DNA of 64,000 bases from Ktedonosporobacter rubrisoli (GTDB lineage Bacteria > Chloroflexota > Ktedonobacteria > Ktedonobacterales > Ktedonobacteraceae): assembly GCF_004208415.1 (NCBI RefSeq), contig NZ_CP035758.1, positions 1 to 64,000 of the forward strand. The letters run 5' to 3'. Positions within the stretch are counted from its first letter, which is position 1; every line of letters begins with the position of its first letter. Of this stretch, positions 9,346 through 17,979 are shown in pieces. A program made the position numbers and the translations under genes. The notes beneath the pieces were generated by a model that was not told the DNA's origin, searched no databases, and saw nothing but the letters and a program-made list of their open reading frames with translations.

Positions 9346-9579
9346 ATGCAAGTTTATTGGATAAAATCACCCTCGGAAATCACCCCGGCGGTGGTGAAAC
9401 GTCAAGGGCGCACATACACATGGATCGCCGTGTTCAATCACGAGAAAGATCAGGTTGAATATTTACACATCGAGAAACAATCCCTCCAACCACGCCATGT
9501 ACAAGATGAAATCGATGAAAGAGAAGCGACAGAAGTCCAGCAACGCACTACTCGCAAGCGCATCCTGGGCCATCATTAA
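9346..9579 (+). CDS. Small 77-aa protein divergent from the protelomerase
   Basis: Not recognised. The ATG at 9346 has AGGAG 8 nt upstream; a GTG at 9328 is in frame but lies before that site. The N-terminal half (MQVYWIKSPSEITPAVVKRQ, then a TYTWIAVFNHEKDQVEYLHIE segment read in two parts) looks like a small beta-rich fold. The C-terminal third is highly charged and ends in a basic TTRKRILGHH tail. It is intact in both arms. Its position, transcribed divergently from the protelomerase across 309 bp and followed by a bidirectional terminator, makes it a candidate accessory or regulatory partner, but nothing in the sequence shows that directly. Confidence 0.6.
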   Translation: MQVYWIKSPSEITPAVVKRQGRTYTWIAVFNHEKDQVEYLHIEKQSLQPRHVQDEIDEREATEVQQRTTRKRILGHH

Positions 9580-9599
9580 CGCATCTCTGAACAATGCTC

Positions 9600-9634
9600 A
9601 GACAGAGAAAAACACATGCTTTCTTTCTCTGTCT
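9600..9634. terminator. Bidirectional terminator hairpin between convergent genes
   Basis: Stem AGACAGAGAAA (9600-9610) pairs with TTTCTCTGTCT (9624-9634), loop 13 nt. It lies between the stop of the 77-aa gene (plus) and the stop of tniB (minus). A second short hairpin (GAGAGC/GCTCTC) lies next to the tniB stop. Confidence 0.6.
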
Positions 9635-9675
9635 TGAAAAGGCAAACCAGAAGAGAGCCTCCTCCTGCTCTCGGT

Positions 9676-10593
9676 TTAGACACCTCTTCCAAACACTAAC
9701 TGCTCTCGCGCTGCTTCTACCACTTCTCGGTTCACCTGTTCGACCTCTGGATTAATCTCGATGATCCGTTTCATTTGCAAGAGCAACCGTTCCATCTGCC
9801 GAAAATTCCCGCCCGTCATACGAATAATCTGCGCCACTGCCTCCTTCTCGATCTTCCTCCCCTCACCTCTTCCTCCGCCAAAAGAGCGCACCTGTTGTTC
9901 AACAAGCTCCTGCTGTTCTTCTTTTCCCAACGTCCGATATTGATGGACAAAACCCACCCGCGAATACAGTTGCGGATAGCGGGCCAAACGTTTCTCCAGC
10001 CCAGGCATCCCGATCAACACTAGCCCCGTGGGACTTCGATCATACACATCTCGCAGCACCTCCACGGCTTGTGGTTTGAGTCGATCTGCCTCATCCACCA
10101 CTAACAGGTCTACCTGCCCCGGACGCACCATCCCTTCCACCGTCTCCACCTCTTGGGGCACGGCGCGGGCCGCCTCTCCAATCACCCGCAGACTCCAGCG
10201 CAGCAGCGCAATGTCTTTCTCTATTTGCCTGGCCGTCACCGTCGCCGTGGGCGTATAGAGCGCGACTGTCGGCCTGGGATTCTCTGGCGACAACCGGGGC
10301 TGCACCACCCCATGCCAGGACAACAATGGCTCAATTTCATCCCAGCGTGCATATTCCTTCGCCGACTCGGTTTTTCCTACTCCTGCTGCTCCATAGCACA
10401 CCCCGATATAGCGCGAGGCTCGGCACTCCTCACAGAACTCTACAAATCTCCCATACTCTTTCGTCTGCACAAACCGCTTCCACAGCCGACGATGCACCTC
10501 TTCTTCCTCTTGCTCCTCACCCAGCCCTTCCCAGACCACCACTCCTTCTCTCGCAACCGGCCCCATGAGCTCCTTCGTCTTCGCCTTACTCAT
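9676..10593 (-). CDS. tniB: TniB-like AAA+ ATPase (transposition activator)
   Basis: 305-aa ATPase of the TniB/TnsC/MuB group, which loads on target DNA and activates the DDE transposase. Visible motifs are Walker A GAAGVGKT (K74) and Walker B LLVVDEAD (D167, E168), then a sensor-like GLVLIGMPG segment. The first 40 residues are an acidic, low-complexity extension absent from the shorter paralogue at 59702-60472. Its start overlaps the tniA stop by 8 bp (10586-10593), the same overlap as in the second Tni pair in this window, so the two are translationally coupled. No TniQ or TnsD target selector is next to it. Confidence 0.88.
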   Translation of the reverse strand: MSKAKTKELMGPVAREGVVVWEGLGEEQEEEEVHRRLWKRFVQTKEYGRFVEFCEECRASRYIGVCYGAAGVGKTESAKEYARWDEIEPLLSWHGVVQPRLSPENPRPTVALYTPTATVTARQIEKDIALLRWSLRVIGEAARAVPQEVETVEGMVRPGQVDLLVVDEADRLKPQAVEVLRDVYDRSPTGLVLIGMPGLEKRLARYPQLYSRVGFVHQYRTLGKEEQQELVEQQVRSFGGGRGEGRKIEKEAVAQIIRMTGGNFRQMERLLLQMKRIIEINPEVEQVNREVVEAAREQLVFGRGV

Positions 10594-12151
10594 TCCTATA
10601 CCTCTTCAGACGCGTTTTCGTTGACACAGGGGCCTCTTGCTCCTGCATCTTGGCTGGCGAACTTCCAGCTTCACTGCTGCCGCTTTCTCCCCCCACTGCT
10701 TGCTCTGCCGTAGCCCTGCGGCTGGTTTCGGCTTCGCGTTTCACATAGTGCTTCACTAACGCTTTTCGCTCTGCTAGTTCTCCTCTCAGATCCCTTCTCC
10801 TTGCCTGCCGGGCTGCCACAATTTCCTTCAAACTCACTGTTTGTCCCGACAATTCTGGACAGATCGCCCGGCAGACAAACCGATTTTGAAAAAACACTCT
10901 GATCTCTGCGAGATCTATCGGATCATACCGGATCATGACCTCCTCCCCCACATAGGCCGAGAGGGTGGGATCCAGATACGTATATCCTTCAAAAGCAATC
11001 CCGCTCTGTTGCACCCGCCGCTTCCTTGCCACCTGCACCAACAACAGATCTAACTGTTCCAACGACTCCGGCATCCTCGGCAACAATCCCCCTTCTTCCC
11101 AGCGCTCCTGCGGTCCCCTGCTGTGCCCTTTTTGCACCCGACGGTGATAGTCCGAGAGCAACCACTCCCGAAAGCACTGCTCCAACTCCCAGAGCGTCAG
11201 CACCCCTGCTCTCTCCTTCCCGGCTCCCTGCCCCACAGACTTCGGCCACGCTTCCGATGGCGCATAGCCGGGCTGTCTTTCTAAAAAGAGTTGTTCCACA
11301 CTCTGAAAAAATCGCTCAATCTTGCCTCGCCCTCGCGGCCTTCCCACCTGCGAAAACACCAACTGCATCTTGAGATCCGCTCCCACCTGCTCCAAATGCA
11401 CGCTCGTAAAATCACTCCCATGATCGGTATAGAACACCTCGGGGATACCACACACCTGCCACTGTGGATCTTCTTTGCGCCAGATCGCCTGCCGGAGTGT
11501 TAGTGCCGTTTGGATCGCACTGGGGGCTGACCACGAGAACCGATAGCCAGCTATGGCTCGGCTCTTATCATCCTCGATCACCGTCAACCACGGTCGAGCG
11601 CTCTTGCCCTGCCCATCTTTGACCCAAATTGGTAACAGACAATGATCCGCTTGCCAGATCTCGTTGGCCCTTCCCGCTTCTCGCCGATACAACAGCTCAT
11701 ATTCCTCTCGATAGCTCCCGGCCCCCTCCTGCGCCAACGTCACCAACGCTGGTGACAACGCTTTCACGATTCGATACACCTGCGCATAGCTGGGTTCTTC
11801 CCATCCCTGCGTGAGCGCAATCGCACTCACCTGCCGATGGATCGTTGCCATCGATCTGCGCGGTTTGCGTAAGGCCAATCCCTCGATCACTTTCACCACC
11901 TCTTCCGAGAGATTGCGCCGCGTCCCTCGATCCGCACGCGGTTGCCGGGCCAATCCACACAGCCCATCTTCCCGATACTGATGCACCCAGCGCTGCAATG
12001 TCGAGAGCGGCACTCCATATTCCCGCGCCACCTCCGTTTGCGGCACTCCTTCTTCCACACACTCTTTCACCACTTCATAGCGCCTATATGCCTCTGTCCG
12101 TTGCTCTTCCGTCAACTCCGTGAGGCTCGGCACTCTTCTCTCTTGCTTCAT
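10586..12151 (-). CDS. tniA: TniA-like DDE transposase (Mu/rve type)
   Basis: 521-aa transposase. The start ATG 12151 has GGGAGGGAG just upstream; an in-frame start 33 nt earlier lacks a site. An N-terminal helix-turn-helix region (about 25-60, EGVPQTEVAREYGVPLSTLQ) is followed by a second DNA-binding part. The rve core carries D169 (QADH), D243 (YTDHGSDF) and E279 (GKIERFF), a DD35E spacing. A Mu-type C-terminal beta-barrel follows (about 385-440), then a basic, low-complexity tail. It is intact here but broken by homopolymer losses in the left-arm image. With TniB it forms the core of a Tn402/Tn5053-like or Tn7-like element. Its paralogue at 60465-61932 is frameshifted. Confidence 0.9.
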   Translation of the reverse strand: MKQERRVPSLTELTEEQRTEAYRRYEVVKECVEEGVPQTEVAREYGVPLSTLQRWVHQYREDGLCGLARQPRADRGTRRNLSEEVVKVIEGLALRKPRRSMATIHRQVSAIALTQGWEEPSYAQVYRIVKALSPALVTLAQEGAGSYREEYELLYRREAGRANEIWQADHCLLPIWVKDGQGKSARPWLTVIEDDKSRAIAGYRFSWSAPSAIQTALTLRQAIWRKEDPQWQVCGIPEVFYTDHGSDFTSVHLEQVGADLKMQLVFSQVGRPRGRGKIERFFQSVEQLFLERQPGYAPSEAWPKSVGQGAGKERAGVLTLWELEQCFREWLLSDYHRRVQKGHSRGPQERWEEGGLLPRMPESLEQLDLLLVQVARKRRVQQSGIAFEGYTYLDPTLSAYVGEEVMIRYDPIDLAEIRVFFQNRFVCRAICPELSGQTVSLKEIVAARQARRRDLRGELAERKALVKHYVKREAETSRRATAEQAVGGESGSSEAGSSPAKMQEQEAPVSTKTRLKRYRNE

Positions 12152-12374
12152 ACTCCCTCCCTGTTGTTTCCTCCTCCCTCTCACCCCATGAGCCAGTATA
12201 TTCCTCTCCCTTTTCCATCAATTTTCCATAAAAAGTGAGGTCTCCAGCTTCTCTTAGAGATGCCGAGACCTCTCCTTTTCCTGCTCTTGTCTCCCTCTCT
12301 CACCAGATAGACCTATCTTATTTACATCTTTCCCCATATATCACCTCTTTTACCCAGCCACTTCATGTTCTCCT

Positions 12375-12750
12375 CCAGATTTCCCCTCATCTATTTCGCA
12401 AAAAAATGGGGCTATCCTTTTCTTTCTTTTCTTTGAGGCTCTTTTTTGCACAGTCTTTGATAGATCCCTATCGGCACGCTCCACACGCGCTTTCCCCATA
12501 CCCTCTATGTCTCTCTCTCCCTCTCCTCCTCCGTTTTCACCACCTGTGACGACTCCTTTTCACCATTCCTCTCCGCTGCTTTTTGCCCCTATTTCACACC
12601 TTCCCTGATGCTTCTTTGAACAGCTTCTTTGAGGGCTTTCCCCTGGCTCCTTCCATCTTCTCCTCCATTTCTCACTCTCTGCTTCTTCCCTTCTTTTTTA
12701 CCACTCACTTATCCCGCCAATTTTACCCTCATCTATTTTGTCGATTTACA
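12375..12750 (-). repeat. Likely transposon end with two transposase-binding repeats
   Basis: Read on the minus strand from 12750, this begins TGTAAATCGACAAAATAGAT. The first eight bases (TGTAAATC) equal the ends of the second Tni element (56489 and 62044), and TGT...ACA ends are typical of Tn7/Tn402-type elements. A direct repeat sharing the core AAATAGATGAGGG lies at about 12717-12740 and again at 12375-12399, as expected of TnsB/TniA end-binding sites. I found no matching inward-facing TGTAAATC between 6791 and 9676. Confidence 0.55.
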
Positions 12751-12990
12751 GCCTGATGTGCCCTCCTATAAAGACTATATTCTCCCTCGTTTCTCGATCA
12801 GATAGAGTAACAATTGCCATTGTTACTCTGAATTGTAGATGTGTGGGGGAACAATGACTGATGTACCAATAATTGATAGAGGTTCCTTAATTGAGGGAAC
12901 ATAATTTGTCGTTCCCCCAATGACACGGGGTGAAGGTATCATATGAGGGCGAGAGAAATGGAGAAAACGAAACTTTTGAACACAAAAACA

Positions 12991-13013
12991 AGAGAACCAT
13001 TCAATGGTTCTCT
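12991..13013 (-). terminator. Intrinsic terminator of the 13164-13733 gene
   Basis: An 11-bp stem AGAGAACCATT/AATGGTTCTCT with a one-base centre. On the minus strand it is followed by TGTTTTTG, 150 bp beyond the stop codon of the membrane-protein gene. A related hairpin with a longer T-run lies at 14201-14223. Confidence 0.65.
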
Positions 13014-13163
13014 TGTAGCTAACAGAATCAACTATACCCGATTTTCCCCCAAAATCAAGCCTTCTTCCTGATGGGTTTTGACGGCGACGTTCTCCACATA
13101 GAGGCTACCCTGCCAGCAGCCCTGCACGCCACCGGATGACGAGGTTTTGGCAGGACACGCCCA

Positions 13164-13733
13164 CTACGTATGAGTTGCAGGCGCAAAGGTGCCATTGGCA
13201 TTGCGAAAGACCACTTGCGTGTTCTGGAAGAGAATAAGCATCTCCGGATGATGAGGCTGGGCTCCTTCCACGAAGCGCAACGTCACTGGAACCAGATCTG
13301 CTCCTGGTCCATAGATTTTAGGCCCAACATACATTCTCGCTCGCGTTGGATCACCTCCAGGCAATTCAATGATCTCAATCTTTCCTTGCAAATTAAGCGC
13401 GATGAAGTGGCTGGAGGTGCTACCGGTTTCATGCCCCACAAAGGCATCCATCTGGAAGGTGCGAGGACGGCCATAGTGCAGATCGTCTGAAGCCGTCTGC
13501 ACCCATCCCAGCACCACTGATCCCGCGATGACGATGAAGAGCATCAGGATCATGCCCACACCAACAGGCAGGAGCCAGAGGGGCTGACAAGAGAGAGGAC
13601 ACTGCCTTCGCTCTGGCAGCTTGGAGGTTGGCTGGGTGCGTGAGGCACGAGGAATGCGCGGTGGCTCTTCGGTGGCAACATCCGGGTCAACTGGACGATA
13701 CCGAACAGCACTTTTTGGGGCCAGGGCTGGCAT
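13164..13733 (-). CDS. Membrane-anchored protein with VCBS/FG-GAP-like segment
   Basis: 189 aa. The ATG at 13733 has GAGGAGG closely upstream; the longer open frame to 14210 has no such site. A polar, proline-rich cytoplasmic N-terminus (1-50) is followed by one hydrophobic helix (about 52-75, LLPVGVGMILMLFIVIAGSV). An extracytoplasmic domain then carries FVGHETG, IEIIELPGGDP, YVGPKIYG and LVPVTLRF, reminiscent of VCBS-like proteins common in Ktedonobacteria. Function unknown. The hairpin image covers only its 3' two-thirds (1-433). It is flanked by a degenerate direct repeat at 12974-13053 and 14184-14265. Confidence 0.6.
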   Translation of the reverse strand: MPALAPKSAVRYRPVDPDVATEEPPRIPRASRTQPTSKLPERRQCPLSCQPLWLLPVGVGMILMLFIVIAGSVVLGWVQTASDDLHYGRPRTFQMDAFVGHETGSTSSHFIALNLQGKIEIIELPGGDPTRARMYVGPKIYGPGADLVPVTLRFVEGAQPHHPEMLILFQNTQVVFRNANGTFAPATHT

Positions 13734-14286
13734 GATCTTCCTCCTCTTGAAGCCTATGAGATGCAGACAACACACGAAGCGTGACCAGAGAGAACCGTGC
13801 TGAACCTCAAGGCGGATGAAAGCCCGCCTGCCGTATGCGGACACGGCTTCATTCGCGTCCATTGAAGCGCCATGAGGATAAAGGCTTTTCCACCTGGAAA
13901 GGGAGGAAGGGTCCCGTAAAGGCAAACCATACGACTTCTCCTCTCGTTTGTGTGCGAATGAACGATAATCCAGTGATGAAATAGGCACGAGATGAGAGCG
14001 AGAAGTCTCTTGATAAGAACAAGTGTACCTGAAGAAGGGAGAGGGTGGCAATCCCTTTATCCACCAATTTCGCTCTAAAAATGGGGATAAAGGTGTGGAG
14101 AACTCACCTCGACGGTGGATCGACTGTGGACAACCCTCTGACCGCGCTCCTAAAGCGGGGCAAGAGAGAGGAGGAGCATGAAGCCTTTGAGCACAAAAAA
14201 AGAGAACCAATCAATGGCTCTCTTGTAACTAACACAATCAAGTATACACTATTTCCTGCCAAAAATCAAGCCCTCGCATTCCCTCA
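13734..14286. other. Non-coding stretch between the membrane-protein gene and the first IS
   Basis: No supported gene. It lies outside the inverted repeat. The only structure I see is the direct repeat and hairpin at 14184-14265. Confidence 0.5.
14184..14265. repeat. Direct repeat of 12974-13053, with hairpin
   Basis: About 80 bp, roughly 80% identical by eye to 12974-13053 and in the same orientation. Both copies contain an AGAGAACCA.../...TCTCT hairpin followed by T's on the minus strand (seven T's here). The two copies bracket the 13164-13733 gene, so the unit may have moved or been duplicated as a gene plus terminator. Confidence 0.6.
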
Positions 14287-14351
14287 GGTAAAATGTTACT
14301 GAACAAGGTACACTTCCCTCAAATAAGAATGTTACCGAGGGGAGCAAGAGC

Positions 14352-14850
14352 ATGCCGACAGAAGATGAGATGACCGTGACAGAACGCCGCAAATACCTCA
14401 AGAAAATGAAGCCGCTGTACGCGAAGGCGGAGAGAAGCGAACAAAGTCGCATGCTCACCGAGATGGAACAGGTCACCGGTTTGCATCGAAAAAGCCTGCT
14501 CAGGCTGTTGCATGCTCCCACACGCGAACGCAAGAAGCGCGTAAAAGGCCGAGGGCGCACCTATGGCCTGGCGGTCGAACAAGCCATGGAAGCCTGCTTC
14601 CGTCAGATCTTGAACCGCTTGCCTTTCGCGGTCAAAGAATTGCCCCTGATAATGGCTCAGAATTCTTCAATTCCCATCTCGTGCGTTTCTGGGGCGAGGC
14701 CATCACTGGTCTCAAACTGAGCCGGAGCCGTCCCTCCCAGAAAAATGATACCCGCTTTGTTGAACAGAAGAATCAGACGCTGGTTCGACAGTATTTTGGA
14801 GCCATTCATTTGGAAACGCCTGATACCAAATTGCGTTCTGAGGATCAAAT
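14352..14850 (+). pseudogene. rve/DDE transposase, N-terminal and catalytic fragments
   Basis: The N-terminal 95 codons (MTVTERRKYLKKMKPLYAKA, then an HTH with GLHRKSLLRLL) are followed after an internal deletion and frame change by DNGSEFFNSHLVRFW at 14648 and LSRSRPSQKNDTRFVEQKN, the second D and E region of an integrase-type transposase. The first catalytic Asp is missing. The C-terminal part lies at 15366-15638, on the other side of the inserted piece. Inactive. Confidence 0.7.
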
Positions 14851-14898
14851 ATGAGAGAATGAGAGAGCAGGTGATGACAGAGATTTCAGGAGGAACGC

Positions 14899-15350
14899 AT
14901 GGCAAGGATCACGCGAGCTGCTTCTCACCTTTCTGAGGAAGAAATCAAAACGCGCTTGAAACTGGACCCGCGTCCGTGGTGCCGACAACGCTGGCTCATT
15001 ATCTATACTGCCTTGGTTGATCCACGAGAAGCAGCCGATATTGCCAAACACACTGGGACCAGTGTTGCTATGGTTCACCAAGTCATTTCCGCCTACAATC
15101 GGCTGGGGATCGATGCGGTGGAGACGCCAGGGAAAGGAGGTCGGCGCCACCAGTACGTGAGCCTTGAAGAAGAGCAAGCGTTTTTAGCTCCCTTTTTTAG
15201 CCGAGCCGAGCGTGGAGAAATCGCTACTGCTGGCGAAATCAAGCGTGCTTTTGAAGCACACATTGGACATGAGGTTCACAAAAGCACGATCTCTCGCTTA
15301 CTGAGTCGTCATGGATGGCGCAAGCCCATGCCTCGTCCTCTCCATCCGCA
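14899..15350 (+). pseudogene. IS630-type transposase, DNA-binding half only
   Basis: About 150 codons with paired helix-turn-helix domains (LVDPREAADIAKHTGTSVAM and EVHKSTISRLLSRHGWRKP), typical of the IS630 N-terminus. The DDE catalytic domain is absent: the frame runs into the C-terminal fragment of the surrounding transposase near 15360. It looks like a deletion-truncated insertion into the host IS. Confidence 0.65.
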
Positions 15351-15365
15351 AAGCAGTCGAATGGA

Positions 15366-15638
15366 CTGTATGACAAAATATGGGTATCTTCCAATTTCTT
15401 TCAGTCTGTGATGCATTTGCAGGAGGAGATCTGCCAGCAGGAGAAAGTGCTTCGCCATTGGGATCAGGCACAAACGCCCTATCAGCGCTTGAGGGCCACA
15501 GCTACGCTCGATCACGAACAACTGCCTTGTTTGCAAGCACTCTCTGAGCGAACGAATCCTCTGACCCTGCGCAAGGAGATGTATCGGCTGCTGACCTACC
15601 TATGGGAGCTTCCTCAGGCTGCGACCAGGATCGCTTAA
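15366..15638 (+). pseudogene. C-terminal fragment of the rve transposase begun at 14352
   Basis: Reads SSNFFQSVMHLQEEICQQEK, then DQAQTPYQRLRA and TNPLTLRKEMYRLLTYLWEL, the C-terminal signature of the same transposase family as the 14352 fragment. The upstream junction lies in the inserted IS630-like sequence. Confidence 0.6.
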
Positions 15639-15791
15639 ATTGTTCTGCTTGTTTTTGAGAAAGAAAGCTGTCGGTCTTGGTACCATTCTCATTTGAGGAA
15701 GCTGTTCTCTCTCGGTAACATTTTTATTTGACTTGACACGACCTCCAGCCTGCAGATGCCACCTGCAAGCTGTCCAGGATCTAATCAATTT

Positions 15792-16633
15792 TTACTTCGT
15801 GCCATAACCCAATAAGGCTTGACCGGGTAGCTCTACACCATCCGATACCTCAAATTGCCGCAGGGCTTGCTTAATATCAGCTTCTAGCTGCACTCGATCA
15901 GTCTCGTTCATCTGTTGTAAGACAGTGGCAACAACACCCTTATACGAGGCATACACTTCATCTACAGAGGCAAAGCAATTAAGCAAAGGAATAGTTTGCG
16001 CTCCAACATCCCGGAAGCCTGCTGCTCTGAGAACGCCTTCAAATTTGCCAGGTGCGGCGAGGGAAAAGGGGCCGGACTCGCCAGCCCAGGGCAATACCGA
16101 CATATCTACATACTTTTTCAGGATAACAAAGGGTATACCAAAGATCGGATTGCTTTCTGGCGTTGACCAGACAATAGCCGCAAGGTGCCCGGCTGGTTTG
16201 AGTACGCGGTATATCTCCGACAACGCTTGCGATAGATGGGGTATAAGCATAAGGCCATAGCGACAAATCACGGCATCAAACACACTATCGTCCAGTTCAA
16301 GCCGCTCAGCATTCATAACCCGTGTCGTCAAATTTGTTACACCCTCTTCTCGCGCTATTTCTGCCGCTACTTTAAGCATCTCGTTGGCGAGGTCGATTGC
16401 CTGCACTGTCCTGGCCCAACCAGGCGAGCAGCCTGCAAGGCCTGGTCGCCAACGCCCGCCGCAACATCCAGCACGTGACTCCCAGGGCCAATATGCGCTG
16501 CCTCTAACATGCGTTGCGTTGCAACTCCCAGCACCTGTTGTCGACGCTCACGCTCCCCACGCCATCTTTTAACCGTCTCAGGCTTGTTCCAATCAAAAGC
16601 ATTAGAAGGAACGTCATTTTGCTCTGCTGACAT
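15792..16633 (-). pseudogene. SAM-dependent methyltransferase with a frameshift
   Basis: About 280 aa in two frames. The N-terminal part (from ATG 16633) carries the SAM-binding VLDVAAGVGDQAL motif and runs to LVGPG. The remainder continues one frame away from about 16405 with QAIDLANEML, ERLELDDSVFDAVICRYGLM and VLKPAGHLAAIVWS, a UbiE/COQ5-like class I fold. A single missing base near 16400-16410 would restore a normal gene, so this is either recent decay or a residual assembly error. Substrate unknown. IS630 lies just upstream. Confidence 0.75.
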
Positions 16634-16727
16634 GTTGTCTTCTCCTCATTATCTTAACACGTAAGCTACATCTTCTCGGGCTCAAAAGTGGTTCCGCGAG
16701 ATTAAAGCGTGAAAATCGCCTTCACTA

Positions 16728-17904
16728 GTGCATTCCCACGAAAGGTAAGTGATAATGTGGTACAATAAAAGGCATGAAAGCCCCCATTTCATCCGACCTT
16801 TAACAGAAGACGAACGCCGCCAAGTGCAAGCGGGATTACGCTCGTCCGATGCATTTGTGCTCCGTCGCTGCCAAATACTGCTGGCCTCCGCTCGCAGCGA
16901 ACGAGCTGGAACTATCGCCCAACAGTTGGGATGCCACAAACAGACGGTGCTCACGGTTCTCCACTGCTTCAATGCCAGCGGGCTTGCCGTGCTCGAAGAA
17001 GGTTCCTCGCGTCCCCATCGCTTGCGCACGACTTTTTCCCAGGAAGCGTTAGAAGGACTGCAAGACCTGCTGCACCGCAGCCCCAGCGACTTCGACAAAC
17101 CGACGAGCCTGTGGACGCTCGAATTGGCGGCACAGGTCAGTTTCGAGCAAGGCTTCACGCCCAGGCTGATCTCCGACGAGAGCGTACGCCGCGCTCTCAA
17201 GCGGCTGAGGACCAATTGGAAACGGGCCAAACATTGGATCACCAGCCCCAATCCGCACTCCCTGTTAAAAAAAACGCACGAGATCGATTGATCGCCTACG
17301 CCAGTACGCAGCCAGGTTGGGCAACTGGCTTTCTCGATGAAGTTTGGTGGAGCCGCTTTGCTCGACCACGCCTGCATGCCTGGCAAAGCGAGAAGACGCC
17401 TGTGCGCTTGGTTGAGCAATCCTGGGAAAAGGGCGATCCCGATCCCAAAGCCCTGGCGTGCTATGGCGTCTTGTGGCAAAAGGGCAATCCCGACCGCTCG
17501 CAGATCTGGTTGCGCTTCGTCACTGGTCGCCCGGTAAGTGCCATCAGCATCCAGTTTCTGCAAGAGTGTTGTGAGCGATTGGCTGCTCAAGGCAAGCGGA
17601 ACTGGCTTATGATTTGGGATAACGCCTCCTGGCATGTGAGCAAAACGGTTCGGAGTTGGCTTCGGGAGCACAATCAGCAGGTCAAGCAGGCTGAGAAGGG
17701 CGTTCGCATCTTGCCTTTCTTCTTGCCCACTCAAAGCCCCTGGCTTAACCCTATTGAGCCGAAGTGGGTCCATGCCAAAAAGGCGATTGTAGAACCTGAT
17801 AGCCTGCTTTCGGCCAAGCAGTTGGCTCAGCGGATTTGTGCTCATTTTGGTTGCTCCTATGAACCACATCTGGCTCTCGTCGAAAAGGTCTCGTGACTAT
17901 GCAC
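16728..17904 (+). mobile_element. IS630-family insertion sequence
   Basis: 1177 bp starting GTGCAT (16728) and ending ATGCAC (17904), each flanked by TA (16726-16727 and 17905-17906). This is the TA target duplication typical of IS630/Tc1 elements. The inverted ends also share the following TCACGA/CCACGA region imperfectly. It encodes one transposase in two overlapping frames. Confidence 0.75.
16749..17896 (+). CDS. IS630 transposase, two frames joined at an A8 slippery run
   Basis: Frame A (16749-17291, about 180 codons) holds the HTH part (RRCQILLASARSERAGTIAQ, QTVLTVLHCFNASG). Frame B (open to 17896) holds the DDE part: FLDEVWWSRF, LMIWDNASWH and SPWLNPIEPKW. They meet at eight A's (about 17269-17276), where a -1 slip gives one continuous protein of about 380 aa. 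Such runs are known programmed-frameshift sites in IS elements; a homopolymer miscount in the assembly would look the same. Confidence 0.75.
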
Positions 17905-17979
17905 TAGGCAATCAGATCGCTCAATTTACAGTCGCTACAAACTTGTATCTGATCAATAACGGCGCCAAAAGACTCCACA

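Larger units (their letters stand above)
12152..13163. other. Non-coding kilobase upstream of tniA: pyrimidine-rich tract and hairpins
   Basis: No convincing gene. From about 12150 to 12720 the plus strand is strongly pyrimidine-rich (CT runs), so the strand read by tniA is purine-rich. Beyond the transposon end at 12750 come a perfect 11-bp stem with 4-nt loop (12804-12814/12819-12829, AGAGTAACAAT), a weaker stem at 12881-12900 (GTTCC...GGAAC) and the terminator at 12991-13013. Confidence 0.6.
1..13596. repeat. Zero-spacer inverted repeat (probable read-through of a hairpin end)
   Basis: Positions 1-6790 are the reverse complement of 6791-13596. The axis lies between T6790 and A6791 with no loop, and the left arm is cut by the window edge. 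Comparing the arms by eye I found about 20 single-base differences, each a change in homopolymer length (18 losses and 2 gains in the left arm, net 16 bases), and no substitution. Diverged duplicates accumulate substitutions; unpolished long reads give homopolymer indels. I infer that reads passed round a covalently closed end and copied the other strand, so the right arm is the true sequence. A chimeric fold-back read or a genuine inverted duplication are the alternatives; the protelomerase next to the axis favours the hairpin. Confidence 0.93.
14287..15735 (+). mobile_element. Degraded IS element interrupted by an IS630-like remnant
   Basis: Bounded by related end sequences: near 14290-14340 (AATGTTACTGA, then CAAATAAGAATGTTACCGAGG split over the end) and near 15680-15733 (CTCGGTAACATTTTTATTTGA). 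Inside are three pieces of one rve-type transposase plus an unrelated IS630-like N-terminal piece at 14899-15350. The limits are approximate. Confidence 0.55.

Noticed and set aside
1..13596. True ancient inverted duplication of the tni-protelomerase region
   Set aside because: About 20 differences with no substitutions, only homopolymer indels, and a zero-length spacer are hard to explain by an old duplication.
13734..14210. N-terminal extension of the subtelomeric membrane protein
   Set aside because: No ribosome site at the far start and atypical composition; ATG 13733 has GAGGAGG immediately upstream.
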